Assembly (NCBI GenBank): GCA_003445095.1
Contig: DLVS01000562.1
Coordinates: 1 to 6,261 of the forward strand
Length of the DNA: 6,261 nucleotides
Reading direction: 5' to 3'
Source of the DNA: Verrucomicrobiales bacterium
Lineage (GTDB): Bacteria; Verrucomicrobiota; Verrucomicrobiia; Limisphaerales; UBA9464
Shown: positions 1-5,785 of the stretch, piece by piece
How positions within the stretch are numbered: position 1 is the first letter of the stretch
How the letters are laid out: each line of letters begins with the position of its first letter
Position numbers and translations under genes: made by a program
The notes under the pieces: model-generated
Told to the model about the DNA's origin: nothing
Database searches by the model: none
What the model saw: only the letters and a program-made list of their open reading frames with translations

Positions 1-888
1 GCCAGCGGTTTGCAAAGATTGGTGCGGGGAACTGGGATTCTGCGTTTGCTTCCGGCGCGGCTCCGCGAACTGGAGGCGATGACCCCAGAGGTAGAGGCGG
101 AGTTTTCAGACGAGTTGATCGCTCCCGTAACTCCAGCAGTGGGCGTTCGTCGATTCCGAGTCGCGATGCTCACCGGCTGCGCACAGGACCTGACCTGCGC
201 GTCGGTCAATCGCGACACTGTAGAAGTTCTGGCGCGCAACGGATGCGAAGTCATCACGCCGCCGACTCAAAACTGTTGCGGTTCATTGCATGCGCACAAC
301 GGGGAGTGGGAGCTCGCGCAAGGAATCGCTCGGAGAAATCTTGACCAATTCCCACCCAATGATTTTGACGCCATCATCACCAATGCCGGCGGTTGTGGCT
401 CGCACCTCAAGCACTACGCCCACCTTCTGGAGGACGACCCGACGTATCATGCGCGCGCGGAGGTGTGGGATCGCAAAGTCAAAGACATCCACCAATGGCT
501 CGTGGAAATCGGCATCACAGCTCCCGCCCACGGAATGCCGGCGCCGACGATCGTCACCTACCACGAATCCTGTCATCTCTGCCACGGACAGAAGATCACC
601 CGTGAGCCGCGGCAATTGCTGAAATTGATTCCGGGATTGGAGTTAGTGGAGTTGTCCGAGTCGAACTGGTGTTGCGGCAGCGCGGGAATCTACAACCTCA
701 CGCAACCCGAAATGGCCGGGCAACTTCTCGAACGCAAGATGGCGCACATTCTTGCGACGCGGGCGACGGTCGTGGCGACCGGAAATCCGGGGTGCCTCTT
801 ACAACTGATCAACGGCGGCCGCCAGCGGGGAATGAACTTGCGCGTTGTCCATCCCATCACGCTCCTGGCCGAGGCCTATCGCCGATAG
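1..888 (+). CDS. glcF: Glycolate oxidase iron-sulfur subunit GlcF (5' end missing)
   Basis: The reading frame is open from the first base, so the gene continues to the left of the window; TTG at position 10 is not taken as a start. The 295 residues present match the C-terminal three quarters of GlcF (about 400 residues in E. coli). The missing N-terminus should carry the two ferredoxin-type [4Fe-4S] motifs. Two cysteine-rich CCG domains are visible, counting codon 1 at base 1: Cys60, Cys92-Cys93-Gly and Cys132 (NAGGCGS), then Cys191 (ESCH), Cys194, Cys224-Cys225-Gly (NWCCGSAG) and Cys265 (GNPGC). The opening residues (LVRGTGILRLLPARL) fit the linker before the first CCG domain in GlcF. In the family, GlcF passes electrons from the flavin subunits GlcD/GlcE to the membrane quinone pool during oxidation of glycolate to glyoxylate. 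glcD/glcE would be expected upstream, outside the window. A related hydroxyacid dehydrogenase subunit (LldE/LutA-like) is a less likely alternative. Confidence 0.88.
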   Translation, partial: ASGLQRLVRGTGILRLLPARLRELEAMTPEVEAEFSDELIAPVTPAVGVRRFRVAMLTGCAQDLTCASVNRDTVEVLARNGCEVITPPTQNCCGSLHAHNGEWELAQGIARRNLDQFPPNDFDAIITNAGGCGSHLKHYAHLLEDDPTYHARAEVWDRKVKDIHQWLVEIGITAPAHGMPAPTIVTYHESCHLCHGQKITREPRQLLKLIPGLELVELSESNWCCGSAGIYNLTQPEMAGQLLERKMAHILATRATVVATGNPGCLLQLINGGRQRGMNLRVVHPITLLAEAYRR

Positions 889-1026
889 GGCTAGGAACTT
901 CGGGCGGCGACGGGAGAGGGGGCACAAAGCCGCGCGTGTGCGTTGACGTGCCTTCGCTCAAACGAGAGTCTGTCGGGGTGATGGTTCCGCCAGTATTTTT
1001 GTCCCGACCGTGGGGGCAACGCCGGC

Positions 1027-1032
1027 AGGAGG
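1027..1032 (+). promoter_or_regulatory. Perfect Shine-Dalgarno AGGAGG without an intact gene
   Basis: AGGAGG lies five bases before a GTG codon at 1038-1040, an ideal ribosome-binding arrangement. No other start I looked at in this window has an SD this strong. The frame opened by the GTG runs only to 1160 and encodes a 40-residue Arg-rich peptide, MRGTVKGSPRP onward, which resembles nothing I know. The neighbouring +1 frame reads as a signal peptide. This suggests that the site once served the frameshifted remnant described next. A chance match in GC-rich DNA is possible. Confidence 0.4.
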
Positions 1033-1037
1033 CAACT

Positions 1038-1215
1038 GTGCGAGGCACGGTCAAAGGGTCCCCTCGTCCGTTTTCTAGGGACTTTGGTGGTCGTTTTGGC
1101 CGTTCGCACACTCTCTGTCATGGGCGCACTGTCGGCCGATCTCGCCGACCAATTCTATGACCCGGAGACCCTGCAGACTATCCGCCTCGAGATCCGTGTT
1201 TATCCCTCCAGGTGA
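1038..1215 (+). pseudogene. Probable decayed 5' end of a secreted-protein gene (CotH-like N-terminus?)
   Basis: One frame (codons in phase with ATG 1120) reads SKGPLVRFLGTLVVVLAVRT, then LSVMGALSA, then DLADQFYDPETLQTIRLEI, and reaches a stop at 1213-1215. It has the form of a signal peptide: a basic start, a hydrophobic core and a small-residue cleavage site (ALSA/D). The next segment recalls the first strand of secreted CotH-kinase-family proteins, where a phrase such as 'yDpxxLxTixLxi' follows the signal peptide. The best ribosome-binding site and GTG start (1038) lie in a different frame, so a one-base shift between about 1040 and 1065 would be needed to join MRGTVKG to the signal peptide. 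After residue Ile of RLEI the frame gives only RVYPSR and a stop, so the body of the protein is missing. Alternatively it is a short secreted peptide starting at TTG 1084 or GTG 1087, or chance. The CotH link is from memory of the family pattern and is weak. Confidence 0.33.
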
Positions 1216-1342
1216 TCATGGAATCAGCGATCCCAATGTCGAAGGTGAACCGGAGTGCGGCTTAACACCAAAGCGGAACCGGAAACGACGTCCCCTGTTT
1301 CGAGTCAGCTCTTGCGGCTTCATCGGAACGACGTGGGCGAAT

Positions 1343-1412
1343 ACCGGAGCACCGAGTTCAGACCGACGAAACAAAAGTTCTGACTTCCCAGTTCCAACTC
1401 CGGTGCCTTTTT
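1343..1412 (+). terminator. Hairpin plus T-tract before the SDR gene; terminator or attenuator candidate
   Basis: GCACCGAGTT (1349-1358) can pair with AACTCCGGTGC (1396-1406) to give ten base pairs with one bulged base. TTTTT follows at 1408-1412, one base after the stem. The 37-base loop can hold a small inner stem, TCAGA (1358-1362) with TCTGA (1379-1383). The same 3' arm can instead pair perfectly with ACCGGAG (1343-1349 with 1398-1404), so two exclusive folds share one arm. On the plus strand this looks like an intrinsic terminator, with a large loop, for transcripts entering from glcF or the remnant gene. It ends only 17 bases before the SDR start, so it could also control read-through into the SDR gene. 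No leader peptide or ligand-binding structure is recognised. The pairing is seen directly; the function is inferred. Confidence 0.42.
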
Positions 1413-1429
1413 AGGAATCCTTCGCCCTC

Positions 1430-2212
1430 ATGAACCTCGGATTGCAAGATCGAGTGGTGCTCGTTACGGGCGGCGCCCAAGGAATCGGCGCCGCCACTGT
1501 TCGAGCCTTCGCCGAGGAAGGGGCTAAGGTTGTCTTGGTCGATCGACAGGTCGAGGCGGCCGCCGCCCTGGCGAAGGAAAGGCCAGCGATCCACCTGATC
1601 GTCGGCGATTTGACGGAAGAGTCCCTCTGCACCCGGGCCGTCAATGAGACCGTCGAACGCTTCGGGCAATTGGATGTGCTGGTCAACAATGCGGGCGTCA
1701 ACGATAGCGTTGGCCTCGAAGCTTCGCCGGCCCAATTCATGGCGTCACTCCGGTTGAATCTCCTACCGGCGTATACGCTGACGCACCTGGCCCGACCTCA
1801 CCTCATTGCCCGGCGGGGCGCGGTCATCAATCTCAGCTCGAAGGTCGCCAGTACTGGCCAAGGGCGGACGTCGGGCTATGCCGCCGCGAAAGGCGCCTTG
1901 AATGCGCTCACGCGCGAATGGGCTTTGGCCTTGGGCGCCCACGGCGTTCGCGTGAATTGCGTCGTCCCGGCCGAATGTGATTCGGACCAATACCGGCGAT
2001 GGTTCGCCTCGCAGCCCGATCCCGAGGTCGCGCGCGCTCGAGTGGCCGCGCTGGTGCCGTTCGAACGTCGACTCACCCGTCCGGAAGAAGTTGCTGACGC
2101 GATCGTTTGGTTGGCTTCGTCGAGAGCGAGTCACCTCACCGGACAGTTTTTGTTTGTCGATGGCGGTTACACCCATCTGGATCGCGCGGCCACCTCCGCA
2201 CATCAATGGTGA
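1430..2212 (+). CDS. SDR family NAD(P)-dependent oxidoreductase, L-fucose dehydrogenase-like
   Basis: This 260-residue protein is a complete classical short-chain dehydrogenase of usual length. Its Rossmann nucleotide-binding motif is TGGAQGIG (residues 13-20). Asp38 at the end of the second strand favours NAD over NADP. Asp60 contacts adenine in this family, and NNAG is at 86-89. The catalytic tetrad is complete: Asn110, Ser137, Tyr150 and Lys154 (YAAAK). The C-terminal part (VVPAE near 180, then SRASHLTGQ, FVDGGYTHLDRA) resembles the subgroup annotated as L-fucose dehydrogenase, which oxidises the sugar to its lactone in non-phosphorylating fucose breakdown. That substrate is inferred, and no other sugar-pathway gene is in view. 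The residues after VVPAE (CDSDQYRRWF) differ from the usual VMTPxY there, which could shift substrate choice. The ATG at 1430 gives the standard N-terminus; a weak AGGA lies at 1413-1416, farther away than usual. dprA follows after 67 bases on the same strand. Confidence 0.9.
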   Translation: MNLGLQDRVVLVTGGAQGIGAATVRAFAEEGAKVVLVDRQVEAAAALAKERPAIHLIVGDLTEESLCTRAVNETVERFGQLDVLVNNAGVNDSVGLEASPAQFMASLRLNLLPAYTLTHLARPHLIARRGAVINLSSKVASTGQGRTSGYAAAKGALNALTREWALALGAHGVRVNCVVPAECDSDQYRRWFASQPDPEVARARVAALVPFERRLTRPEEVADAIVWLASSRASHLTGQFLFVDGGYTHLDRAATSAHQW

Positions 2213-2279
2213 ATAGTCCTTAGATCTGTGGAGCGGCGAACGGTGGCAGGAAAAGCGGCCAGCGTCAGAATAATGGCCC

Positions 2280-3392
2280 ATGACTCCTCATGAAGCCTTG
2301 GTCGCTCTCAACATGGTTGAACACGTCGGTCCCGTGCGGCTGCGTCAGCTTCTGGACCATTTTCGAGGCGATCCCGTCGCCGTACTGCGGGCGACGCCGC
2401 CGCAATTGTTCGCCGTGCCCGGTATCGGAGTGGATACCGCGGACGCCATCGCGGCTTGGGAGTCCAAGGTGGATCTCGGCCAAGAATTGCGGCGCATTTC
2501 GGAATTTGGATGCCGGGTGGTTACGCAACTCGATCCTGACTATCCCGCCTTGCTCCGCGAGATTTATGATCCGCCGATCGTCCTTTATGTGAAGGGCACG
2601 CTTTGCTCCAACGATCGGAACGGGATCGCTCTGGTCGGATCGCGACTCACCACTCCCTACGGAATCGAGACCGCCCGCAAATTGGCCTATCAACTGGCGT
2701 ATGCTGGGGTCACGGTCGTGAGTGGCGGCGCCCGAGGAGTGGACACTGCCGCGCATCAAGGCGCTCTCTCGGCGAAAGGGCGGACGCTCGCGGTGCTGGG
2801 GACCGGCATTAACTTCGTGTTCCCGCCGGAGAATGCCGAACTCTTTGAACGCATCGCCGCGAATGGTGCCGTGCTCACCCAATTCCCGTTCAATCGACCG
2901 GCCGACAAACAAACCTTTCCGATTCGCAACCGCATCGTCGCCGGGCTGACGCTGGGCACAGTCGTGGTGGAAGCGAATCTGAGCAGCGGCGCCTTGATCA
3001 CTGCGAATTTCGCCACCGAGTACGGGCGGCAGGTCTTTGCGGTGCCAGGACGAATCGATTCGCCGAGGAGCAAGGGTTGCCATGAGTTGATCAAAAAGGG
3101 CGCCAAGCTTTGCGAGGGAGCAGAGGACATACTGAGCGAATTCGAGTACCTCTTTCCGCCGACGAACCGAGCACCGTCACCGGCCGAGACGGGTAATCTG
3201 CCCGCGCTTACTTTGTCGGACCACGAAGCCACGATTGTTGAGGCGTTGGATCGCGACGGGGAGCAGACCATCGACGAAGTGATCCGGGCGACCGGGCTTT
3301 CGGCCAGTGTTGTTTCGGTCGCGTTGTTTGGGCTTGAGCTTAAGCGCCTGGTGAGGCAGGCGCCTGGCAAGCGGTTCTCGCGAATGGCCTGA
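2280..3392 (+). CDS. dprA: DNA-processing protein DprA/Smf
   Basis: This 370-residue protein has the full DprA architecture. An N-terminal helical, helix-hairpin-helix-like part (PGIG at residues 47-50) is followed by the DprA Rossmann-like domain from about 85 to 290, and a C-terminal winged helix from about 310 to 368. The Rossmann-like domain contains GSRxxTPYG at 120-128, SGGARGVDTAAH at 148-159, LGTGINFVFPPEN at 173-185, FPIRNRIVAG at 213-222 and QVFAVPG further on. In the family, DprA binds incoming single-stranded DNA, protects it and loads RecA during natural transformation; it is also conserved in bacteria not known to be competent. Where SEFPxGT is usual, this protein has TQFPFNR (200-206), a noticeable change near the conserved surface. 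ATG 2280 gives the expected N-terminus. No clear Shine-Dalgarno is present, and an overlapping ATG at 2273 in another frame stops after six codons. The gene may be co-transcribed with the SDR gene and converges on the molybdoenzyme gene. Confidence 0.95.
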   Translation: MTPHEALVALNMVEHVGPVRLRQLLDHFRGDPVAVLRATPPQLFAVPGIGVDTADAIAAWESKVDLGQELRRISEFGCRVVTQLDPDYPALLREIYDPPIVLYVKGTLCSNDRNGIALVGSRLTTPYGIETARKLAYQLAYAGVTVVSGGARGVDTAAHQGALSAKGRTLAVLGTGINFVFPPENAELFERIAANGAVLTQFPFNRPADKQTFPIRNRIVAGLTLGTVVVEANLSSGALITANFATEYGRQVFAVPGRIDSPRSKGCHELIKKGAKLCEGAEDILSEFEYLFPPTNRAPSPAETGNLPALTLSDHEATIVEALDRDGEQTIDEVIRATGLSASVVSVALFGLELKRLVRQAPGKRFSRMA

Positions 3393-3405
3393 GTCGGGAG
3401 AACTC

Positions 3406-5685
3406 CTACCTCCGCGACAATCGCTCAACTCGGACCGAGGCGTTGTAGTCGGGCACGCCTCCGACGGGATCCACAATATCCTTGGGAATGATCACGTTTC
3501 CTTCGGGCCAGTGGATTTGCAGGTTGCCTTGAGCGATAGGTGCGGGAAACACGATACCTTCGTAGCGCCCCGTCGCGTTGACCAACGCGACCCGTTCACC
3601 GGCCGTGAATCCGCACTCTTGCGCGTCGCTCGGGTTCATGAAAACGGCTTCCCGCGGCGCCCCAGTCAATGGATCCACTTCAGCGTAGATAAGCGTATTG
3701 AACTGTTTGCCGCGTCGGGTCGACACGACGAAGGAGCGTTCGGATTCACGGGCAGAATCCGTCACAGAGTCCATGGGCGAGCGGATGACGGGCGTTCCAG
3801 CCATTCCTGGAATACTCACGACCTTGAAGTGTGCTTTGCCGTCGGGCGTGGCAAACGAGCCACCGTCGCAGAGTCGCTCGCCACCCCACTGAATAGCGTC
3901 GCCGGTTTTATGCAACTTCTCGCAGCCCGCATAAAACGAAACGACGCGGGCGATCTCTTGACAAATGGCCGGCCCGCTTTCGCAGCCCAGCAGGGAAGCC
4001 CGTTCCGGCCAAGCGGCCGCAGCCAGGTCGCGCAAGATTCTCCATTCGGCCTTCGCCTCGCCGACCTGCCGCGGGATCTCCGGCGAAAACGCGACGCGTC
4101 GTTCCGTGGTTGTTTCGATGCCGCCGCCGTCTTGTTCGTACCGTGTCTTGGCGGGAAGCAAGATCACTTCTTCATCGGGCTCGACGAACATCTGGTCGGT
4201 AAGAATGATGTCTTGGTGCACACGCACGGGCACTCGGCTCAGGGCCGTAGCGACGGCGGCGGGCTCGGGAAGGGTTCGGAGAAAGTTTCCACCCAGACAA
4301 TAGAGCACGTCGAGATCTCCGGCCCCGGCGGCGTCGACCATCTCAACGGAATTCAGCCCTGGCCAATCGGGCACCGGAAATCCGTATTGGGCGGACAAGT
4401 CGGCGACGTTCCCAGCGGTGATCGGCTTTCCGCCCGGGAGTGCCGTTGAGTAACAGCCCATTTCGGCGCCACCTTGAACGGAACTATGGCCGCGGATCGG
4501 CATGAGACCGTTTTTGGGTCGTCCTACATAGCCGCGGGCGAGACCGACATTCAAAACCATCGACACCGCATCGCCGCCGAATACGTGTTGAGTGATGCCC
4601 ATGCTCCAAACAAACACCGCGTTCTTGGCGCTCTGGAGGATGGTGGCGAATTCTTCAATGGCGGCCCGGGGCAATCCGGCGGCGGACGCCAACTCGTCGA
4701 AACTGAGTTCGGCGCAGCGCGCCCGGAGTTGATCCCAGTCGCCACTGTGAGCGGCGATAAATTCCTTATTCACTCCGCCGCGGTCGATGAGCACTTTCAG
4801 GACGGCATAAAGGAACGCGATATCGCCGCCTTGGCTCACGGGGAACCACCAATCGGCAATGTCCGTGCCGAAGATGGCACTCTTCGCACTGCTCGGAACC
4901 CAATAGCGCCGCATGCCGGGTTCGAAGTAGGGATTCACCAAGGCGACGCGCGTTCCCAGCGCTTTGGCTTCGTGCAGGTATTTCGTAGTGACCGGCTGAT
5001 CGTTGGCGGGGTTCGCGCCGAAGAAAACGATCAGATCGGTTCCGTACCAATCGCAATAGCTGCACGTGCTGGCCGCGTAACCGAGCGCGTGTTTCATGGC
5101 GCCAGTGCTCGGGGCATGGCACAGGCGAGCGGCATTGTCGACGTGGTTGGTGCCGAGGAAACGGGCCACTTTTTGAGCGACGTAATAGACTTCATTGGTC
5201 ACCCCGCGGGACGTCACAAAGAAGGCCAACCGCCGTGGATCGGTTCGGCGGAGGCGACTTCCGAGTCGTTCGTGAACGTCTGCCCAAGAGATCCGTGTGA
5301 ACCCGCGTTCGCCCGACTTGCGGATCATGGGGTAGGCGAGACGGCCCATCTCGCGAAGCTCCGCGTTCGAACGCGACCTAAGAGGCGCAACGTCCGCGAG
5401 AAGTTCCGGCGCAAACTCGGGCATCGTGTTCAAACGCAGCAAATTCAAACGCGTCATGCATAAGTGGACCCCGGGAATCGTCCAGTCATGAAACCCCGCC
5501 ACACCCAGGGCACAGCCGTCGCAGACGCCGCGGCTGAGCACCTTCCACGCGTAGCCTAAATTGTCCCGATTCTTCCAGGCGATCCCGAGCATATCGCGAA
5601 AATGCTGCGGCTTCGTCTGGCCCAATCCGAAAGGAACCCACGAGGCGAGGCGTTGGGACGCGGTTTGTTCCACGCGCTGAGACAT
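3406..5685 (-). CDS. FdhF/YdeP family molybdopterin oxidoreductase
   Basis: This 759-residue protein belongs to the formate-dehydrogenase-alpha-like YdeP family and has its usual length. Near the N-terminus, GVCDGCALG (Cys55, Cys58) and Cys76 (GVHLC) form a three-cysteine set, fewer than the four of a standard [4Fe-4S] site. NEVYYVAQKVARFLGTNHVDN and RLCHAPST follow; Cys189-His190 align with the SeCys-His of E. coli FdhF and should bind molybdenum. Cofactor-binding segments include GANPANDQPVTTKYL (223-237), the region 273-288, MGITQH (362-367) and GLMPIRGHSSVQG (393-405). The C-terminal molydop-binding domain covers about 652-759. There is no Tat or other signal peptide, so it is probably cytoplasmic. 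E. coli YdeP is linked to acid resistance, but the substrate is unknown; formate should not be assumed. The frame is open upstream to 5880, overlapping the next gene. ATG 5685 (MSQRVEQ) gives a family-like start; ATG 5721 is an alternative. Neither has a good ribosome-binding site. No fdhD or cofactor-synthesis gene is adjacent in the window. Confidence 0.92.
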   Translation of the reverse strand: MSQRVEQTASQRLASWVPFGLGQTKPQHFRDMLGIAWKNRDNLGYAWKVLSRGVCDGCALGVAGFHDWTIPGVHLCMTRLNLLRLNTMPEFAPELLADVAPLRSRSNAELREMGRLAYPMIRKSGERGFTRISWADVHERLGSRLRRTDPRRLAFFVTSRGVTNEVYYVAQKVARFLGTNHVDNAARLCHAPSTGAMKHALGYAASTCSYCDWYGTDLIVFFGANPANDQPVTTKYLHEAKALGTRVALVNPYFEPGMRRYWVPSSAKSAIFGTDIADWWFPVSQGGDIAFLYAVLKVLIDRGGVNKEFIAAHSGDWDQLRARCAELSFDELASAAGLPRAAIEEFATILQSAKNAVFVWSMGITQHVFGGDAVSMVLNVGLARGYVGRPKNGLMPIRGHSSVQGGAEMGCYSTALPGGKPITAGNVADLSAQYGFPVPDWPGLNSVEMVDAAGAGDLDVLYCLGGNFLRTLPEPAAVATALSRVPVRVHQDIILTDQMFVEPDEEVILLPAKTRYEQDGGGIETTTERRVAFSPEIPRQVGEAKAEWRILRDLAAAAWPERASLLGCESGPAICQEIARVVSFYAGCEKLHKTGDAIQWGGERLCDGGSFATPDGKAHFKVVSIPGMAGTPVIRSPMDSVTDSARESERSFVVSTRRGKQFNTLIYAEVDPLTGAPREAVFMNPSDAQECGFTAGERVALVNATGRYEGIVFPAPIAQGNLQIHWPEGNVIIPKDIVDPVGGVPDYNASVRVERLSRR

Positions 5686-5785
5686 GCCGGCAGCATGTGG
5701 CCCACCGAGGCAGCCGTCCATTGGAGAGCTGGGTGACAATCTTGCCCCTGTTCGATCTCGCTCGCTCCGGGTAAAACGGTCGCCG
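5686..5785. promoter_or_regulatory. Divergent intergenic region, presumed promoters for both flanking genes
   Basis: These 100 bases separate the start of the molybdoenzyme gene (leftward) from the exonuclease gene (rightward), so promoters for both should lie here or inside the coding regions. On the minus strand a TTGTCA occurs (from the TGACAA near 5733-5738), but no good -10 box follows at normal spacing. On the plus strand TTGGAG near 5721-5726 is similarly unsupported. I see no clear operator palindrome. The regulatory role rests on gene arrangement, not on recognised boxes. Confidence 0.4.

Larger units (their letters stand above)
889..1429. other. Long intergenic region with no intact gene
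   Basis: These 541 bases separate glcF from the SDR gene. No frame encodes a protein I recognise over any length. The short open frames here (85 and 84 residues, and a 163-residue frame overlapping the glcF end) are rich in Arg, Pro, Ser and Gly and look like chance translations of GC-rich DNA. What can be supported is listed separately: a perfect AGGAGG, a probable gene remnant, and a hairpin with a T-tract. There is also an inverted repeat GTCGGG/CCCGAC (973-978 and 1003-1008) with a 24-base loop that includes TATTTTT; it is too loose to call a terminator. A TTGACG at 943-948 resembles a -35 box, but no acceptable -10 follows at normal spacing. I see no convincing glcF terminator right after its stop. 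Confidence 0.6.

Noticed and set aside
10..12. TTG as the start codon of the first gene
   Set aside because: The frame is open to the window edge and the residues match the interior of GlcF, so the gene is truncated by the window and does not start here.
943..971. Possible sigma-70 promoter starting with TTGACG
   Set aside because: The bases 17 after it (GAGTCT) do not resemble a -10 box, and neighbouring spacings are no better.
669..1160. 163-residue plus-strand open frame running from inside glcF into the gap
   Set aside because: The first part is a shifted reading of glcF and the rest is low-complexity Arg/Gly/Pro sequence. Only its tail from GTG 1038 has a ribosome-binding site, and that is better explained by the frameshifted remnant.
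1157..1414. 85-residue plus-strand open frame before the SDR gene
   Set aside because: No ribosome-binding site, no recognisable protein, and its end lies inside the hairpin and T-tract.
2265..3083. 272-residue minus-strand open frame opposite dprA
   Set aside because: The sequence is Arg-, His- and Gly-rich without recognisable motifs, while the plus strand has all DprA motifs across the same bases.
3511..5463. Two long plus-strand open frames (3511-4449 and 4474-5463, 312 and 329 residues) antisense to the molybdoenzyme gene
   Set aside because: They lie opposite a clearly real gene in a frame where stop codons are rare because of GC-rich codon use. Their translations show no domain, and the opposite strand carries conserved motifs throughout.
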